Positions 34,862 through 44,058 of a DNA stretch of 64,000 nucleotides are shown piece by piece. Below the pieces are notes generated by a model. That model was given only the letters and a program-made list of their open reading frames with translations, made no database searches and was not told where the DNA came from. Where the stretch lies: NCBI RefSeq assembly GCF_015191005.1, contig NZ_CP040442.1:2666001-2730000 (forward strand), given 5' to 3'. Within the stretch, counting starts at the first letter, position 1, and every line of letters begins with the position of its first letter. The translations under genes were made by a program, and so were the position numbers. Source of the DNA: Kaistella flava (ex Peng et al. 2021). Lineage in GTDB: Bacteria > Bacteroidota > Bacteroidia > Flavobacteriales > Weeksellaceae.

Positions 34862-36238
34862 ATGAAATTACCGTACGCAGAACCATTTAGAATTAAAATG
34901 GTTGAAGAAATCCGCCAATCTACCAAAGAAGAAAGAGAAGAATGGCTAAAAAACGCCAAATACAATTTATTTAATTTAAAGTCTTCTCAGGTTTATATCG
35001 ACTTATTAACTGATTCGGGAACGGGCGCAATGAGCGACCAACAATGGGGAGCCTTGATGACAGGAGACGAAAGTTACGCAGGTTCTAAAAGTTTCGAACA
35101 ACTGCACCAAACCGTCCAAAAGATTACTGGTTACAAATATTTACTTCCAACACACCAGGGCAGAGCCGCTGAAAATGTCTTGTTTTCAGTGTTGGTAAAA
35201 GATGGTGATGTGATCCCAGGAAACTCCCATTTCGATACTACCAAAGGACATATTGAAATCAGAAAAGCCCACGCCATCGATTGTACCGTTGATGAAGCTT
35301 TTGATATTGAAGATCCACATCCGTTTAAAGGAAACATCAATTTAGAAAAACTCGAAGAAGTTTATAAAGCGCATCCAAAAGAAAAAATTCCTTTCTGTTT
35401 AATTACGATTACCTGTAATTCGTCAGGAGGACAACCCGTTTCTTTGGAAAATATGAAAGCCGTAAAAGAACTTTCTGACCGTTATGGAATTCCAATCTAT
35501 TTCGATTCTGCCAGATTTGCGGAGAATGCTTATTTCATTAAAATGAGAGAAAAAGGTCAGGAAAACAGAACCATAAAAGAAATTGCAAAAGAAGCATTTT
35601 CTTATGGAGTTGGAATGACGATGAGTTCAAAGAAAGATGGTTTAGTTAATATCGGTGGTTTCATTGCTTTGAATGATGCAGAGATTTTTAAAAAAGCTTC
35701 TAACTTCACGATTATTTTTGAAGGTTTCATCACTTATGGTGGAATGGCCGGAAGAGATATGGCAGCTTTAGCCGTTGGATTGAATGAAGCGACAGAATTT
35801 GAATATTTAGAAAGTCGTATTTCACAGGTAGAATATCTGGGAAATAAATTAATTAAATTCGGAATCCCTGTGCAGAAACCGATTGGCGGACACGCAGTTT
35901 TCATTGATTCTCTGCAATTCTTACCCAATATTCCAAGAGAAGAATATCCTGCTCAAACTTTGGCGAACGAAATTTACAAAGAAGCGGGAATAAGAACTGT
36001 AGAAATCGGAACTTTATTAGCCGACAGAGATCCAGAAACACGTATCAACCGTTATCCAAAATTAGAGTTGGTTCGTTTGGCAATTCCGCGTAGAACGTAC
36101 ACCAACAATCATATGGATTATATTGCGGTTGCTATTAAAAATGTTTACGACAGAAGAAACGAGATTCAGAAAGGATACAATATCGTTTGGGAATCTGAAA
36201 TTTTACGACACTTTACGGTAGAATTAGAAAAAGCTTAA
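34862..36238 (+). CDS. tnaA: Tryptophanase
   Basis: 458 residues. PLP lyase of the tryptophanase/tyrosine-phenol-lyase group; PLP lysine in SSKKDG (Lys257/258), with THQGRAAEN and DSARFAENAYFIK also present. Three specificity positions favour tryptophanase over tyrosine phenol-lyase: Asp125 in FDTTKGH (Thr in TPL), VEIG in place of the Arg-bearing MERG, and His450 in LRHFT (Phe in TPL). It splits tryptophan to indole, pyruvate and ammonia. No tnaC leader or tryptophan permease is beside it. Confidence 0.92.
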   Translation: MKLPYAEPFRIKMVEEIRQSTKEEREEWLKNAKYNLFNLKSSQVYIDLLTDSGTGAMSDQQWGALMTGDESYAGSKSFEQLHQTVQKITGYKYLLPTHQGRAAENVLFSVLVKDGDVIPGNSHFDTTKGHIEIRKAHAIDCTVDEAFDIEDPHPFKGNINLEKLEEVYKAHPKEKIPFCLITITCNSSGGQPVSLENMKAVKELSDRYGIPIYFDSARFAENAYFIKMREKGQENRTIKEIAKEAFSYGVGMTMSSKKDGLVNIGGFIALNDAEIFKKASNFTIIFEGFITYGGMAGRDMAALAVGLNEATEFEYLESRISQVEYLGNKLIKFGIPVQKPIGGHAVFIDSLQFLPNIPREEYPAQTLANEIYKEAGIRTVEIGTLLADRDPETRINRYPKLELVRLAIPRRTYTNNHMDYIAVAIKNVYDRRNEIQKGYNIVWESEILRHFTVELEKA

Positions 36239-36263
36239 ACCTTTGCTTTTTCACCTTTAAATA

Positions 36264-36289
36264 AAAACCTCGGCTTGCGTCGAGGTTTT
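36264..36289. terminator. Terminator after tnaA, inverted copy of the hairpin at 20240
   Basis: 26 bases identical to the reverse complement of 20240-20265. CCTCG pairs with CGAGG, with A4 and T4 tracts. It serves tnaA and may serve the convergent CPXCG gene. Confidence 0.8.
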
Positions 36290-36351
36290 GCTTTTTGTAA
36301 TTGAATTCTTTTCACAAACTATCGTACAAATATGTACTTTTTTATAGAAAT

Positions 36352-36534
36352 TTACTGCTCAATACTCACCGCTTCAAAGCCAACCAATTCTTCGGATTCA
36401 AAAATCACGTGCAATTCTATCGGATTACAGCAAACTTCGCAATCTTCTATATACGTTTGGTTCGGAATCGAAGGATCCAAAAGCGCAGAAATTTCTTCCC
36501 AACAGTATGGACAGGTATAAAAATATTCTACCAT
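36352..36534 (-). CDS. CPXCG-motif cysteine-rich small protein
   Basis: 60 residues. CPYC near the start (TCPYCWEEIS) and CEVCC in the middle form a zinc-ribbon-like pair. This matches the CPXCG motif family of small proteins of unknown role. A frame on the other strand across the same bases is a shadow. Confidence 0.8.
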   Translation of the reverse strand: MVEYFYTCPYCWEEISALLDPSIPNQTYIEDCEVCCNPIELHVIFESEELVGFEAVSIEQ

Positions 36535-36576
36535 AATTAATCTTTTGAGCAGTTCTGTTTTTAATAAAAGTAATTT

Positions 36577-37113
36577 TTATTTTGTTGATTTTTCGCTATC
36601 GCCCACAAATTCCAGACTTACAGAATTCATACAATAGCGAGTTCCAGTTGGTGGCGGACCATCGTTGAAAACGTGACCTAAATGCGAATCACATCTTTTA
36701 CACAGGACTTCGGTTCTTTCCATTCCATAGGTTGAATCTCGTTTGTAAGCGGTTCCTTCTTTGTCAGCTTCGAAGAAACTTGGCCAGCCACAAGTGGAAG
36801 AAAATTTGGCATCAGAACGGAATAAATGATTTCCGCAGACCGCGCAGTAATAATCACCTAACTCGTCATAGATGTTATACTTACCAGTTCCTGGTCTTTC
36901 TGTATTGGCTTCTCTTGCCACGGCGTATAAATCGGGATCGAGGATTTTTTTCCATTCAGAGTTGGGAACATCCAGTTTTGTTCGGTCTGTTCGGGAATAG
37001 TATGGATTGTTTTTTGTAGTTGAATTTTCCATTGAGGTAGATTTTTCGGTTGGTTTAATTGGAGAACACATTTGCAACGAAACGCAAAATAATATTGAAA
37101 GTATGATTTTCAT
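36577..37113 (-). CDS. msrB: Peptide-methionine (R)-S-oxide reductase, lipoprotein
   Basis: 178 residues. Signal peptide with lipobox LQMC (Cys 16), a linker, then the MsrB domain: zinc cysteines CAVCG and CKRC, GWPSFFEAD, HLGHVFNDGPPPTGTRYC with the catalytic Cys in RYCMNSVSLEF. It repairs oxidised methionine in the envelope, in contrast to the cytoplasmic MsrB of many bacteria. Single gene, ending about 42 nt before the CPXCG gene. Confidence 0.94.
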   Translation of the reverse strand: MKIILSILFCVSLQMCSPIKPTEKSTSMENSTTKNNPYYSRTDRTKLDVPNSEWKKILDPDLYAVAREANTERPGTGKYNIYDELGDYYCAVCGNHLFRSDAKFSSTCGWPSFFEADKEGTAYKRDSTYGMERTEVLCKRCDSHLGHVFNDGPPPTGTRYCMNSVSLEFVGDSEKSTK

Positions 37114-37176
37114 AAATTTTAAAACTAATTTTCTAGTGAGATCGTATCGATTTTAAGTTTTGCGATTCAAATTTAG

Positions 37177-37184
37177 TACATTTG
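37177..37184 (+). promoter_or_regulatory. TAnnTTTG box of the DUF445 gene, 5 nt from the ATG
   Basis: TACATTTG ends 5 nt before ATG 37190. It supports 37190 as the start over the in-frame ATG at 37160 and predicts a leaderless mRNA. TTTG at 37158-37161 is only 15 nt upstream of it. Confidence 0.45.
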
Positions 37185-37189
37185 AAATA

Positions 37190-38434
37190 ATGAATGATAT
37201 AGAAAAAAAGATACAGCTGAGGAAATACAAAATGTTTGCCACAGGACTTTTCGTTTTGATGGCTATTGTATTTGTAGTAATGACGATTTTAGAAAAGAAA
37301 AATGATGCGCATTGGATTGGCTATATTCGTGCCTTCTCAGAAGCGGCGATGGTCGGTGCTTTGGCAGATTGGTTCGCAGTTACAGCGCTTTTCAACTATC
37401 CTCTCGGAATTAAAATTCCGCACACCAACCTGATCGAAAACAGCAAAGAAAGAATTGGCGACAATCTCGGAAATTTCGTGGTTGATAATTTCCTTTCTCC
37501 CCAGAACATTCGTCCTTATATTCAAAAGATCAAGATTTCAAATTTTGTAGGCGAGTGGCTTTCGAAAGAACGCAATCAGGGAAATTTAATAAAAGAGGTT
37601 TCGAATATCATTCTCGATATTTTAAATAAACTGGATGATACTGAAGTCGTGAATTTCATCGGCAGAAAAGCGAAAGAAATGTCTGATGATTTAAAAATCA
37701 ATGAAATTATTGGTAACGGACTCGAATATGTTTTAGATAAAAAAGACCATCAAAGATTCATCACCAATCTTTCGAAACAGATTAAAGAATACGTTTTGAA
37801 CAATCAGGAGATGGTAAAAGAACGCGTGAAAAGTGAAAGTTACTTTTTGATTCCAAAGTTCGTAGATAACAATATTGCTGACAAAATTACCAACGGACTT
37901 TCGAAATATTTCGAAGAAGTTGAATTGGATGAAAACCATTCTTTAAGAAAAGAAATCACGCAGAAGCTTTACGAGTTTTCTAAAGAAATTAAAACCGAAG
38001 AAAAATGGGTTGAAGAATTTAGAAACATTAAAAACGACTTTTTGAAAGAAGAAAAAATTCAACAGTATTCGACAGATATTTGGAACTCAATTAAAAAATC
38101 TCTCTCTAAAGAACTGGAAGAAGAAAATTCTGCGCTGAAAAATTATATCAAAAAAAATCTTACTGAACTTTCTCAAAATTTACAAACCGATGAGAAATTT
38201 CAAAACAAAATCGATGGTTGGGTTCGCGCCACAGCTTATAAATACATTCTAAAAAACACGCATCAATTCGGCGCTTTAATCAGTTCCACGGTTGGAAACT
38301 GGGAAGGTAAAGAACTCAGCGCAAAACTGGAACTGGAAGTCGGAAAAGATTTGCAGTTTATCCGCGTGAATGGAACAATTGTCGGTGGATTAGTTGGATT
38401 AATTATTTATACGGTGGCAAATTTCTTTATCTGA
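37190..38434 (+). CDS. DUF445 family membrane protein
   Basis: 414 residues from ATG 37190. An N-terminal membrane helix (about 14-36), a family core AFSEAAMVGALADWFAVTALF with NPLGIKIPHTN-like sequence, and a long helical middle rich in Lys and Glu (about 110-370) end in a C-terminal membrane segment (VGGLVGLIIYTVANFF). The topology is that of the YjiN/DUF445 family of inner-membrane proteins with unknown function. Confidence 0.87.
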   Translation: MNDIEKKIQLRKYKMFATGLFVLMAIVFVVMTILEKKNDAHWIGYIRAFSEAAMVGALADWFAVTALFNYPLGIKIPHTNLIENSKERIGDNLGNFVVDNFLSPQNIRPYIQKIKISNFVGEWLSKERNQGNLIKEVSNIILDILNKLDDTEVVNFIGRKAKEMSDDLKINEIIGNGLEYVLDKKDHQRFITNLSKQIKEYVLNNQEMVKERVKSESYFLIPKFVDNNIADKITNGLSKYFEEVELDENHSLRKEITQKLYEFSKEIKTEEKWVEEFRNIKNDFLKEEKIQQYSTDIWNSIKKSLSKELEEENSALKNYIKKNLTELSQNLQTDEKFQNKIDGWVRATAYKYILKNTHQFGALISSTVGNWEGKELSAKLELEVGKDLQFIRVNGTIVGGLVGLIIYTVANFFI

Positions 38435-38472
38435 TGCGGAGCGCTGTTTAGAGCTCCAAGCTCTATCAGCAC

Positions 38473-39480
38473 TTAGATTTTCTCCAATATTTTCTGGTTG
38501 ATTTCCCGAATCAATTCCGGTCCTTCATAAATAAACCCGGTATAAAGTTGCACCAAACTTGCGCCGGCTTCCAATTTCTCTAAAGCATCTTCTGCAGAAT
38601 GAATTCCGCCAACACCGATAATTGGAAAAGCTTTTCCGCTTTTTTCAGAAAGAAAACCAATGACTTCTGTCGAACGTTTTGTTAAAGGCTTCCCGGAAAG
38701 CCCGCCCGTTTCTTTTTTATTTTCTGAATTTAAATTCTCGCGAGAAAGCGTCGTGTTCGTTGCAATCACTCCACCAATTTTTGTTTCTTTAATGATATCA
38801 ATAATATCCAAAAGTTGCGTATCCGTTAAGTCAGGTGCAATTTTTAAAAGAATTGGCTTCGGATTTTTCTTTGTTAAATTTAATTCTTGTAAAGTTCCGA
38901 GCAGTTTTGTCAAAGGCTCTTTATCCTGAAGTTCACGGAGATTTGGCGTATTCGGTGAACTTACATTAACCACGAAATAATCAACGTGATCGAACAATTT
39001 TTCAAAACAGATGATATAATCGTTGACGGCTTCTTCATTCGGCGTAATCTTATTTTTACCAATATTTCCACCGATGAGCACGTTTTTGTTTTTCTTCAAT
39101 CGTTCTACGGCAGCGTCTACTCCACCATTATTAAAGCCCATTCGGTTGATAATTGCCGAATCTTCTTTTAAACGAAACAATCTTTTCTTAGGATTTCCAT
39201 CTTGCGCTTTCGGTGTTAAAGTTCCGATTTCTACAAAACCAAATCCTAAGTCTGAAAGTTCGTTGAACATTTTCGCATCTTTATCGAAACCTGCGGCTAA
39301 CCCAACTGGATTTTTAAATTTCAAACCGAAGACTTCTCTTTCTAATCTTTTATCTTCAATGGGTTTTGGAAGAAAAATTTTTGTTAGAAAACGGAAATTC
39401 TTTAATAATGAAAAAGTAAAATAATGAACTTCTTCTGGGTCGAATTTGAATAAAATCGGACGAATAATGGATTTGTACAT
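38473..39480 (-). CDS. pyrD: Dihydroorotate dehydrogenase (quinone), class 2
   Basis: 335 residues. N-terminal amphipathic region ([20 protein letters not shown]), then [36 protein letters not shown] with the catalytic Ser in place of Cys (class 2), [17 protein letters not shown] and GVGGI. It oxidises dihydroorotate to orotate using FMN and menaquinone at the membrane, linking it to the menD product. Convergent with the DUF445 gene; GGAGC/GCTCC (38438-38457) may form a weak stem between them. Confidence 0.96.
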   Translation of the reverse strand: MYKSIIRPILFKFDPEEVHYFTFSLLKNFRFLTKIFLPKPIEDKRLEREVFGLKFKNPVGLAAGFDKDAKMFNELSDLGFGFVEIGTLTPKAQDGNPKKRLFRLKEDSAIINRMGFNNGGVDAAVERLKKNKNVLIGGNIGKNKITPNEEAVNDYIICFEKLFDHVDYFVVNVSSPNTPNLRELQDKEPLTKLLGTLQELNLTKKNPKPILLKIAPDLTDTQLLDIIDIIKETKIGGVIATNTTLSRENLNSENKKETGGLSGKPLTKRSTEVIGFLSEKSGKAFPIIGVGGIHSAEDALEKLEAGASLVQLYTGFIYEGPELIREINQKILEKI

Positions 39481-39643
39481 AGAAATAAAGGTTGGTTACA
39501 AAAATAAGCAAATAAGGATAGGCACCGAAAAGCTTTCTATAAATTCTTTTATTAAAAAGCTTTTTTAGCCTTTTTATTTGAAATTTATTTACATTCGTAG
39601 TACTTAAAAATCTAAAAACACTTTTACAGTGCACTTTTGAACA

Positions 39644-41395
39644 ATGTGGAATAAACAACTAAACCTTTTTTCTTTTTATACGAGTCTTTTAGCCGTGTTG
39701 ATCATGATTGTCGAGACTGGCTTTTTTGATGAATTTCTGTTCCGCAGTCAAATTATTTATTTCTATGATTTCAGTTTTATTCTTACACTGTTCAATATAT
39801 TGTATTACAATTTTTATAAGAAAAGCCCTCATACAAGGAAAATATGGCCTTTAGAAATTCTCGTAACCGGTTTTATCATTGTTTATTATCTGGCGCGTTT
39901 CGAATATAACTTTTCCCCAACGCATACGTTTCAGTTCTTTAGTCTTCGGCTATTGTACGTTTTGATTGTCCTCTGTTTCATTCGGGATTTCTCCAGTTTG
40001 AATATCAATTTTAAAAGAACTTTTATTAATCCGGCGCAGCTTTTTATCTTAAGTTTTCTCGCTATTATTTTGTTTGGGACCGCACTACTCATGATGCCCA
40101 ATGCGACTGTAAACGGAATTAAACCTTTAGACGCACTTTTTACTGCTACCAGTGCCGTTTGTGTTACGGGACTTATTGTTTTAGATACTTCTAAGGATTT
40201 TACATTGTTCGGGAAAATTATCATCATTTCACTCATCCAAATTGGAGGTCTCGGAATTATGACTTTTGCAAGTTATTTCAGTTACTTTTTCCGTGGTGGC
40301 GCTTCTTATGAAAACCAGATCAGCTTGGGCGAAATGACGAGTTCTGATAAATTGGGAGAAGTTTTTAATACCCTAAAAAGAATTATTATTATTACCGTAA
40401 TTATAGAAGCGTTAGGTGCGGTTATTATTTATTCAACGCTCGATTTGTCTTTACTTGATGGTTCGGTCAATAAAGGAATCTTCTTCTCTATATTTCACGC
40501 CATCTCTGCGTTTTGTAATGCCGGGTTTTCTACGTTAAGCGGTAATTTATACGAGCCGGGCTATCAATTTAATTACGGATTGCATTTTACGGTTGCATCT
40601 TTGTTTATTTTCGGTGGTCTCGGATTCCCAATCGTGTACAATGTCTATAAATATTTAAAAACGTTGATCAGAAATTTCTTTTTTTCTCTTTTTAGCAAAG
40701 AAAAATTTCAGTATACGCCTTGGGTCATTAATTTGAATTCGCAGATTATTTTAACCACCACGTTCTTGCTGCTATTATTTGGAACCGTGTCAATCTACCT
40801 GTTTGAATATAATGGTGCTTTAAAAGATCATTCCACTTTTGGCGCTTGGGTTGAAGCATTTTTCATCTCTGCCAACAATAGAACCGCTGGATTCAATACG
40901 GTAGATGTGAATTTAATTTCTGCTCCAACCTTGATGATCTGTATCTTTCTAATGTGGATTGGTGCCTCGCCAGCTTCTACCGGAGGAGGTATTAAGACCA
41001 GTACTTTTGCGATAGCCGTATTAAATATTATCAGCCTTGCGAAAGGAAAGAAAAGAACAGAAATATTCCGTCGGGAAATCGGAGAACATTCCATCAGAAG
41101 AGCCTTTGCAATCATTGGCTTATCTCTGTTTGTTTTAGGAATCGGGATCTTTCTCCTTGTTATTGCAGAACCGGATAAAGATTTACTGACTTTGGCTTTC
41201 GAAGCTTTTTCCGCCTTCTCAACGGTGGGTCAAAGTATCAACACCACGCCGACTCTTTCGCCGGCAGGAAAATTAATCATTATCTCGATGATGTTTATCG
41301 GCAGAGTGAGTATGTTCTCTTTATTGATCGCCATGGTGAAGCGGGAGAAATACTATAATTATCAATATCCGAGAGAGGAAATTTTAATTAATTAA
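39644..41395 (+). CDS. TrkH/KtrB-type potassium uptake membrane subunit
   Basis: 583 residues. An N-terminal extension of about 130 residues with four extra membrane segments precedes the conserved K+ channel-like core. The four pore-loop repeats are visible: SAVCVTGL, SAFCNAGFS, NNRTAGFN and FSTVGQS, each with the selectivity Gly. It imports K+ with Na+ or H+ coupling. The regulatory subunit gene follows by 12 nt, so the two form an operon. Confidence 0.93.
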   Translation: MWNKQLNLFSFYTSLLAVLIMIVETGFFDEFLFRSQIIYFYDFSFILTLFNILYYNFYKKSPHTRKIWPLEILVTGFIIVYYLARFEYNFSPTHTFQFFSLRLLYVLIVLCFIRDFSSLNINFKRTFINPAQLFILSFLAIILFGTALLMMPNATVNGIKPLDALFTATSAVCVTGLIVLDTSKDFTLFGKIIIISLIQIGGLGIMTFASYFSYFFRGGASYENQISLGEMTSSDKLGEVFNTLKRIIIITVIIEALGAVIIYSTLDLSLLDGSVNKGIFFSIFHAISAFCNAGFSTLSGNLYEPGYQFNYGLHFTVASLFIFGGLGFPIVYNVYKYLKTLIRNFFFSLFSKEKFQYTPWVINLNSQIILTTTFLLLLFGTVSIYLFEYNGALKDHSTFGAWVEAFFISANNRTAGFNTVDVNLISAPTLMICIFLMWIGASPASTGGGIKTSTFAIAVLNIISLAKGKKRTEIFRREIGEHSIRRAFAIIGLSLFVLGIGIFLLVIAEPDKDLLTLAFEAFSAFSTVGQSINTTPTLSPAGKLIIISMMFIGRVSMFSLLIAMVKREKYYNYQYPREEILIN

Positions 41396-41407
41396 ATTTA
41401 AAAAAAC

Positions 41408-42094
41408 ATGAAATATATTGTCATCGGTTTAGGAAATTTTGGACTTTCTCTGGCTGAAAAATTAACCAAATTAGGCAGCGAAGTTATCGGTGTAGACAAC
41501 AGTATGACTAAAGTTGAAGCTGTAAAAGAAAAAATCTCTTATGCGATTTGCCTTGATGCCACCGATGAATATACGATGGGCGGTCTTCCCTGGAAAGATA
41601 CCGATATTGTGATTATCGCCATCGGAGAAGACACCGGCGCTAATATTATGGCAACGGCGATGGTGAAGAAACTGCATCCAAATCGTATTATCAGCCGCGC
41701 AATTACGCCAATTCATGAAACAATTTTAGAAGCAATGGATGTAGAAACCATTATTCATCCTGAGGATGAAAGTGCGGAGAGGTGGGCGAAAAAATTATCT
41801 CTCAAAGGAATGGTAGATTCTTTTGAACTCAGTATCAACTACAGCATTGCAGAAATTGCAATTCCGGACAAACTCGTTGGAAAAACGATAGAACAAGTTG
41901 GTTTTAGAAACAATTACAATCTTGTTTGTGTCACGATTATTAAAAAAATAGCCGATAAAAACATGTTCGGAAAAGTAAAACGAATTAATCAGATACAAGG
42001 CGTCGTAAATACGGATACTGTTTTAGAAAGTGCTGACATATTGGTTATATATGGTGAAAATGAAGACATTAAGCGCTTCATCAAACAATTTTAA
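41408..42094 (+). CDS. TrkA/KtrA-type potassium uptake regulatory subunit
   Basis: 228 residues. RCK-N Rossmann domain with IGLGNFGLSLAEKL, GVDNSMTKV and IAIGEDTGANIMATAM, then a C-terminal TrkA_C domain (about 140-225). It gates the adjacent channel subunit in response to ATP/ADP or NAD(H). Length fits KtrA, not the double-length TrkA. Confidence 0.94.
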   Translation: MKYIVIGLGNFGLSLAEKLTKLGSEVIGVDNSMTKVEAVKEKISYAICLDATDEYTMGGLPWKDTDIVIIAIGEDTGANIMATAMVKKLHPNRIISRAITPIHETILEAMDVETIIHPEDESAERWAKKLSLKGMVDSFELSINYSIAEIAIPDKLVGKTIEQVGFRNNYNLVCVTIIKKIADKNMFGKVKRINQIQGVVNTDTVLESADILVIYGENEDIKRFIKQF

Positions 42095-42140
42095 TTTCAT
42101 TCATAAATTTCTTCTATCAATTTTACACAGCAATTTTTCG

Positions 42141-42160
42141 GTGTCAAAAAATGGTGACAC
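42141..42160. promoter_or_regulatory. GTGTCA-N8-TGACAC inverted repeat in a long upstream region
   Basis: Perfect 6-bp half-sites around AAAAATGG lie 23 nt before TACATTTG (42183-42190), a likely -7 box. The ATG of the next gene is 140 nt further, leaving a long leader. Possible operator or a weak terminator for the potassium operon; it has no T-run. Confidence 0.35.
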
Positions 42161-42329
42161 TAATTACGATGCGCAGAATAAGTACATTTGTCGGTCATTT
42201 ATTTTCGGTTTAAAATATTAAAGATTTCAATTAAAAAAGATTTTGTTAAAGAATTATTAATTTATGTTAATTTTTTCTTAAAATTGGCATACTTTTTAAT
42301 GATATCTTTCTTAAAATATTTAATTGAAA

Positions 42330-43259
42330 ATGAAAAAAATTTTATCATTGAGTACACTTTTATTAAGTTGCTTTTTGCTTTCCCAATTCATAAATCCCAA
42401 AATCACGCTCAAAAAAGATTGGGTACAAAGCGAAACGTTCAAAGGCTTTGTCGCCGGAAAAAACATAACATTGCATCTGGAACATTATCAAATTTCTGGA
42501 TGGCACGATAAAGTTTTCTCTGTAACTGGCTGGTATCAGTACGATCAATATCAACAGAAAATTCCGCTTATTGGATATTACAATGGTGATTTATTACTTT
42601 ACAATTTCGGTGAAAACCAGAAAAAGATAGAACAAACCAAATTTGTAGGAGATCTTTTTTGTTGGACTGAACCCTGTCCCGCTTTTTCTGATTACAAGGA
42701 GTTTTTAGAAATAAAACAAGGTGACGGAAAAATTCAAAAAGGGAAACTTAAAATTCAAGATAAAGAATTTACAATTAAACTGAACACTCAATCCCTGGAT
42801 GTAACCAGCAGAAATGAATGGCTTCATCTTCCTAATGGAAAGGTTTATAATCTACTCGATATTTTAGACGGTTATGGAGGTAACGAGATTGTTTCAACTT
42901 TCGAAGATAAAACAGAGAATAGAATTATGCTTTCGTTTGAACGGGATTCCAACTTTAACAAACAAGGAATGTGTGGTGCTTCTCCACCCGAAACCGGTTA
43001 TCGATTATTGACTTTTGATAAAAACTGGAAGATCAAAGAAATGCAGGTTTATTCTACGAACAGTTGTTTAGACGATGTTGAATGCATGAAAGAAATGCAG
43101 ACAAAATACGATTATATGAAAGCATATTATCTCTATTTCCAGGACTCTCTTAATCTTCTGACCATAAATCTTAAGAATTCAACTTTTGGCGTGAAAAAAT
43201 TAAGATCTAATTATAATCCATACAGCTCTTTTTGGTCGAAACGACTGTTTTCAAAATAA
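42330..43259 (+). CDS. Secreted protein of unknown function
   Basis: 309 residues from ATG 42330; a TTG two codons upstream is less likely. Signal peptide KKILSLSTLLLSCFLLSQ. The body is beta-rich with WYQYDQYQQKIPLIGYYNGDLLLYNFG and has four cysteines (FCWTEPCP, GMCGAS) that may pair in the periplasm. LEHYQISGWHDKVFSVTGWY suggests a small-molecule or scaffold domain. I do not recognise a family. 45 nt upstream of another unknown gene. Confidence 0.68.
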   Translation: MKKILSLSTLLLSCFLLSQFINPKITLKKDWVQSETFKGFVAGKNITLHLEHYQISGWHDKVFSVTGWYQYDQYQQKIPLIGYYNGDLLLYNFGENQKKIEQTKFVGDLFCWTEPCPAFSDYKEFLEIKQGDGKIQKGKLKIQDKEFTIKLNTQSLDVTSRNEWLHLPNGKVYNLLDILDGYGGNEIVSTFEDKTENRIMLSFERDSNFNKQGMCGASPPETGYRLLTFDKNWKIKEMQVYSTNSCLDDVECMKEMQTKYDYMKAYYLYFQDSLNLLTINLKNSTFGVKKLRSNYNPYSSFWSKRLFSK

Positions 43260-43304
43260 AACGATTTCACTTTAAAAAAAATGATATTTTAGCAAAAAAA
43301 ATCA

Positions 43305-43796
43305 ATGAAAAAAATTCTATTTTTTGGAGCCATATTTTGCTTTCAAAGTATCTTTTCCCAAGTTACAATGGCCGGAAACAAATTAGTGAAAGACGGACAG
43401 TCTTATAAATTTTCTCAATACCAACAAGTATTTACAAATCCTGTCGCGAGTGATTATTTTAAACAAGGAAGATCTAACAAAACGGCGGGAGATGTCATTT
43501 CCAGCATTGGTGGTTTTGGGATGGGTCTGAGTTTAGGTCTGATTTTAAGTACTCCAAAAGAGCAATCGGTCAGCACTCCATTTGGATCTGCAACGGTGGA
43601 AACAGACAATAGTGCGAGATGGACAGTTTTTGGCTTGAGTGCAGGTATTGCCTTGGTATCAATTCCATTTTATGTGGGTGCGAAGAAAAACTTCAATAAA
43701 GCGATTGAAACCGAAAATGGAGAATCAACTGCTTTCGAACCATACTTTAAATTAGAAAGTGCTGGAAATGGTTTGGCTTTGAGTTATCATTTTTAA
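43305..43796 (+). CDS. Secreted/membrane protein of unknown function
   Basis: 163 residues. Signal peptide KKILFFGAIFCFQSIFSQ, then a soluble part (LVKDGQSYKFSQYQQVFTNP), and two glycine-rich hydrophobic segments (DVISSIGGFGMGLSLGLILS; WTVFGLSAGIALVSIPFYVGA) that could span a membrane. It ends LALSYHF, an aromatic C-terminus typical of outer-membrane insertion. Unrecognised. Confidence 0.65.
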   Translation: MKKILFFGAIFCFQSIFSQVTMAGNKLVKDGQSYKFSQYQQVFTNPVASDYFKQGRSNKTAGDVISSIGGFGMGLSLGLILSTPKEQSVSTPFGSATVETDNSARWTVFGLSAGIALVSIPFYVGAKKNFNKAIETENGESTAFEPYFKLESAGNGLALSYHF

Positions 43797-43817
43797 ATAA
43801 TATTTGATTTAAATATT

Positions 43818-43847
43818 AAAAAGACGGAAAGTGATTTTCGTCTTTTT
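43818..43847 (+). terminator. Terminator after the 43305 gene
   Basis: AAAAAGACGGAAA pairs with TTTTCGTCTTTTT (one G-U pair) around GTGA. Confidence 0.8.
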
Positions 43848-43916
43848 GTTTTCCAGATGATCTCAGAAGTTAACGGATTTATAACGAAACTTTTCATTTG
43901 AAACCGAATCGAAACT

Positions 43917-44018
43917 AGCCCTGATCGAAACGGCATCCTTATTTATTTTTCGGTGCTGGAAAAGCGGGGCAGAAAATAAATAAGATATAGTGTAGAGCAG
44001 GTTCCCGGCTCCTAAAAA
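43917..44018 (+). repeat. Structured intergenic element, copy 2
   Basis: It begins AGCCCTGATCGAAACGGCAT and holds a perfect 12-bp stem, CTTATTTATTTT (43938-43949) with AAAATAAATAAG (43973-43984), closing a 23-nt loop. It ends near GCAGGTTCCCGGCTCC. It resembles copy 1 (GCCCCGACTTGAACGGAAATCC) but is more diverged. It lies between a terminator and the glyS promoter box TATTTTTG (44035-44042). Confidence 0.6.
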
Positions 44019-44058
44019 TTAGAATAAAATTCCCTATTTTTGCACAAATTCTAAAACG

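Noticed and set aside
36301..36540. 79-codon plus-strand frame opposite the CPXCG gene
   Set aside because: The minus-strand protein has two CxxC pairs of a known small family; the plus frame has no features.
39023..39424. 133-codon plus-strand frame inside pyrD
   Set aside because: A shadow of a well-conserved enzyme gene.
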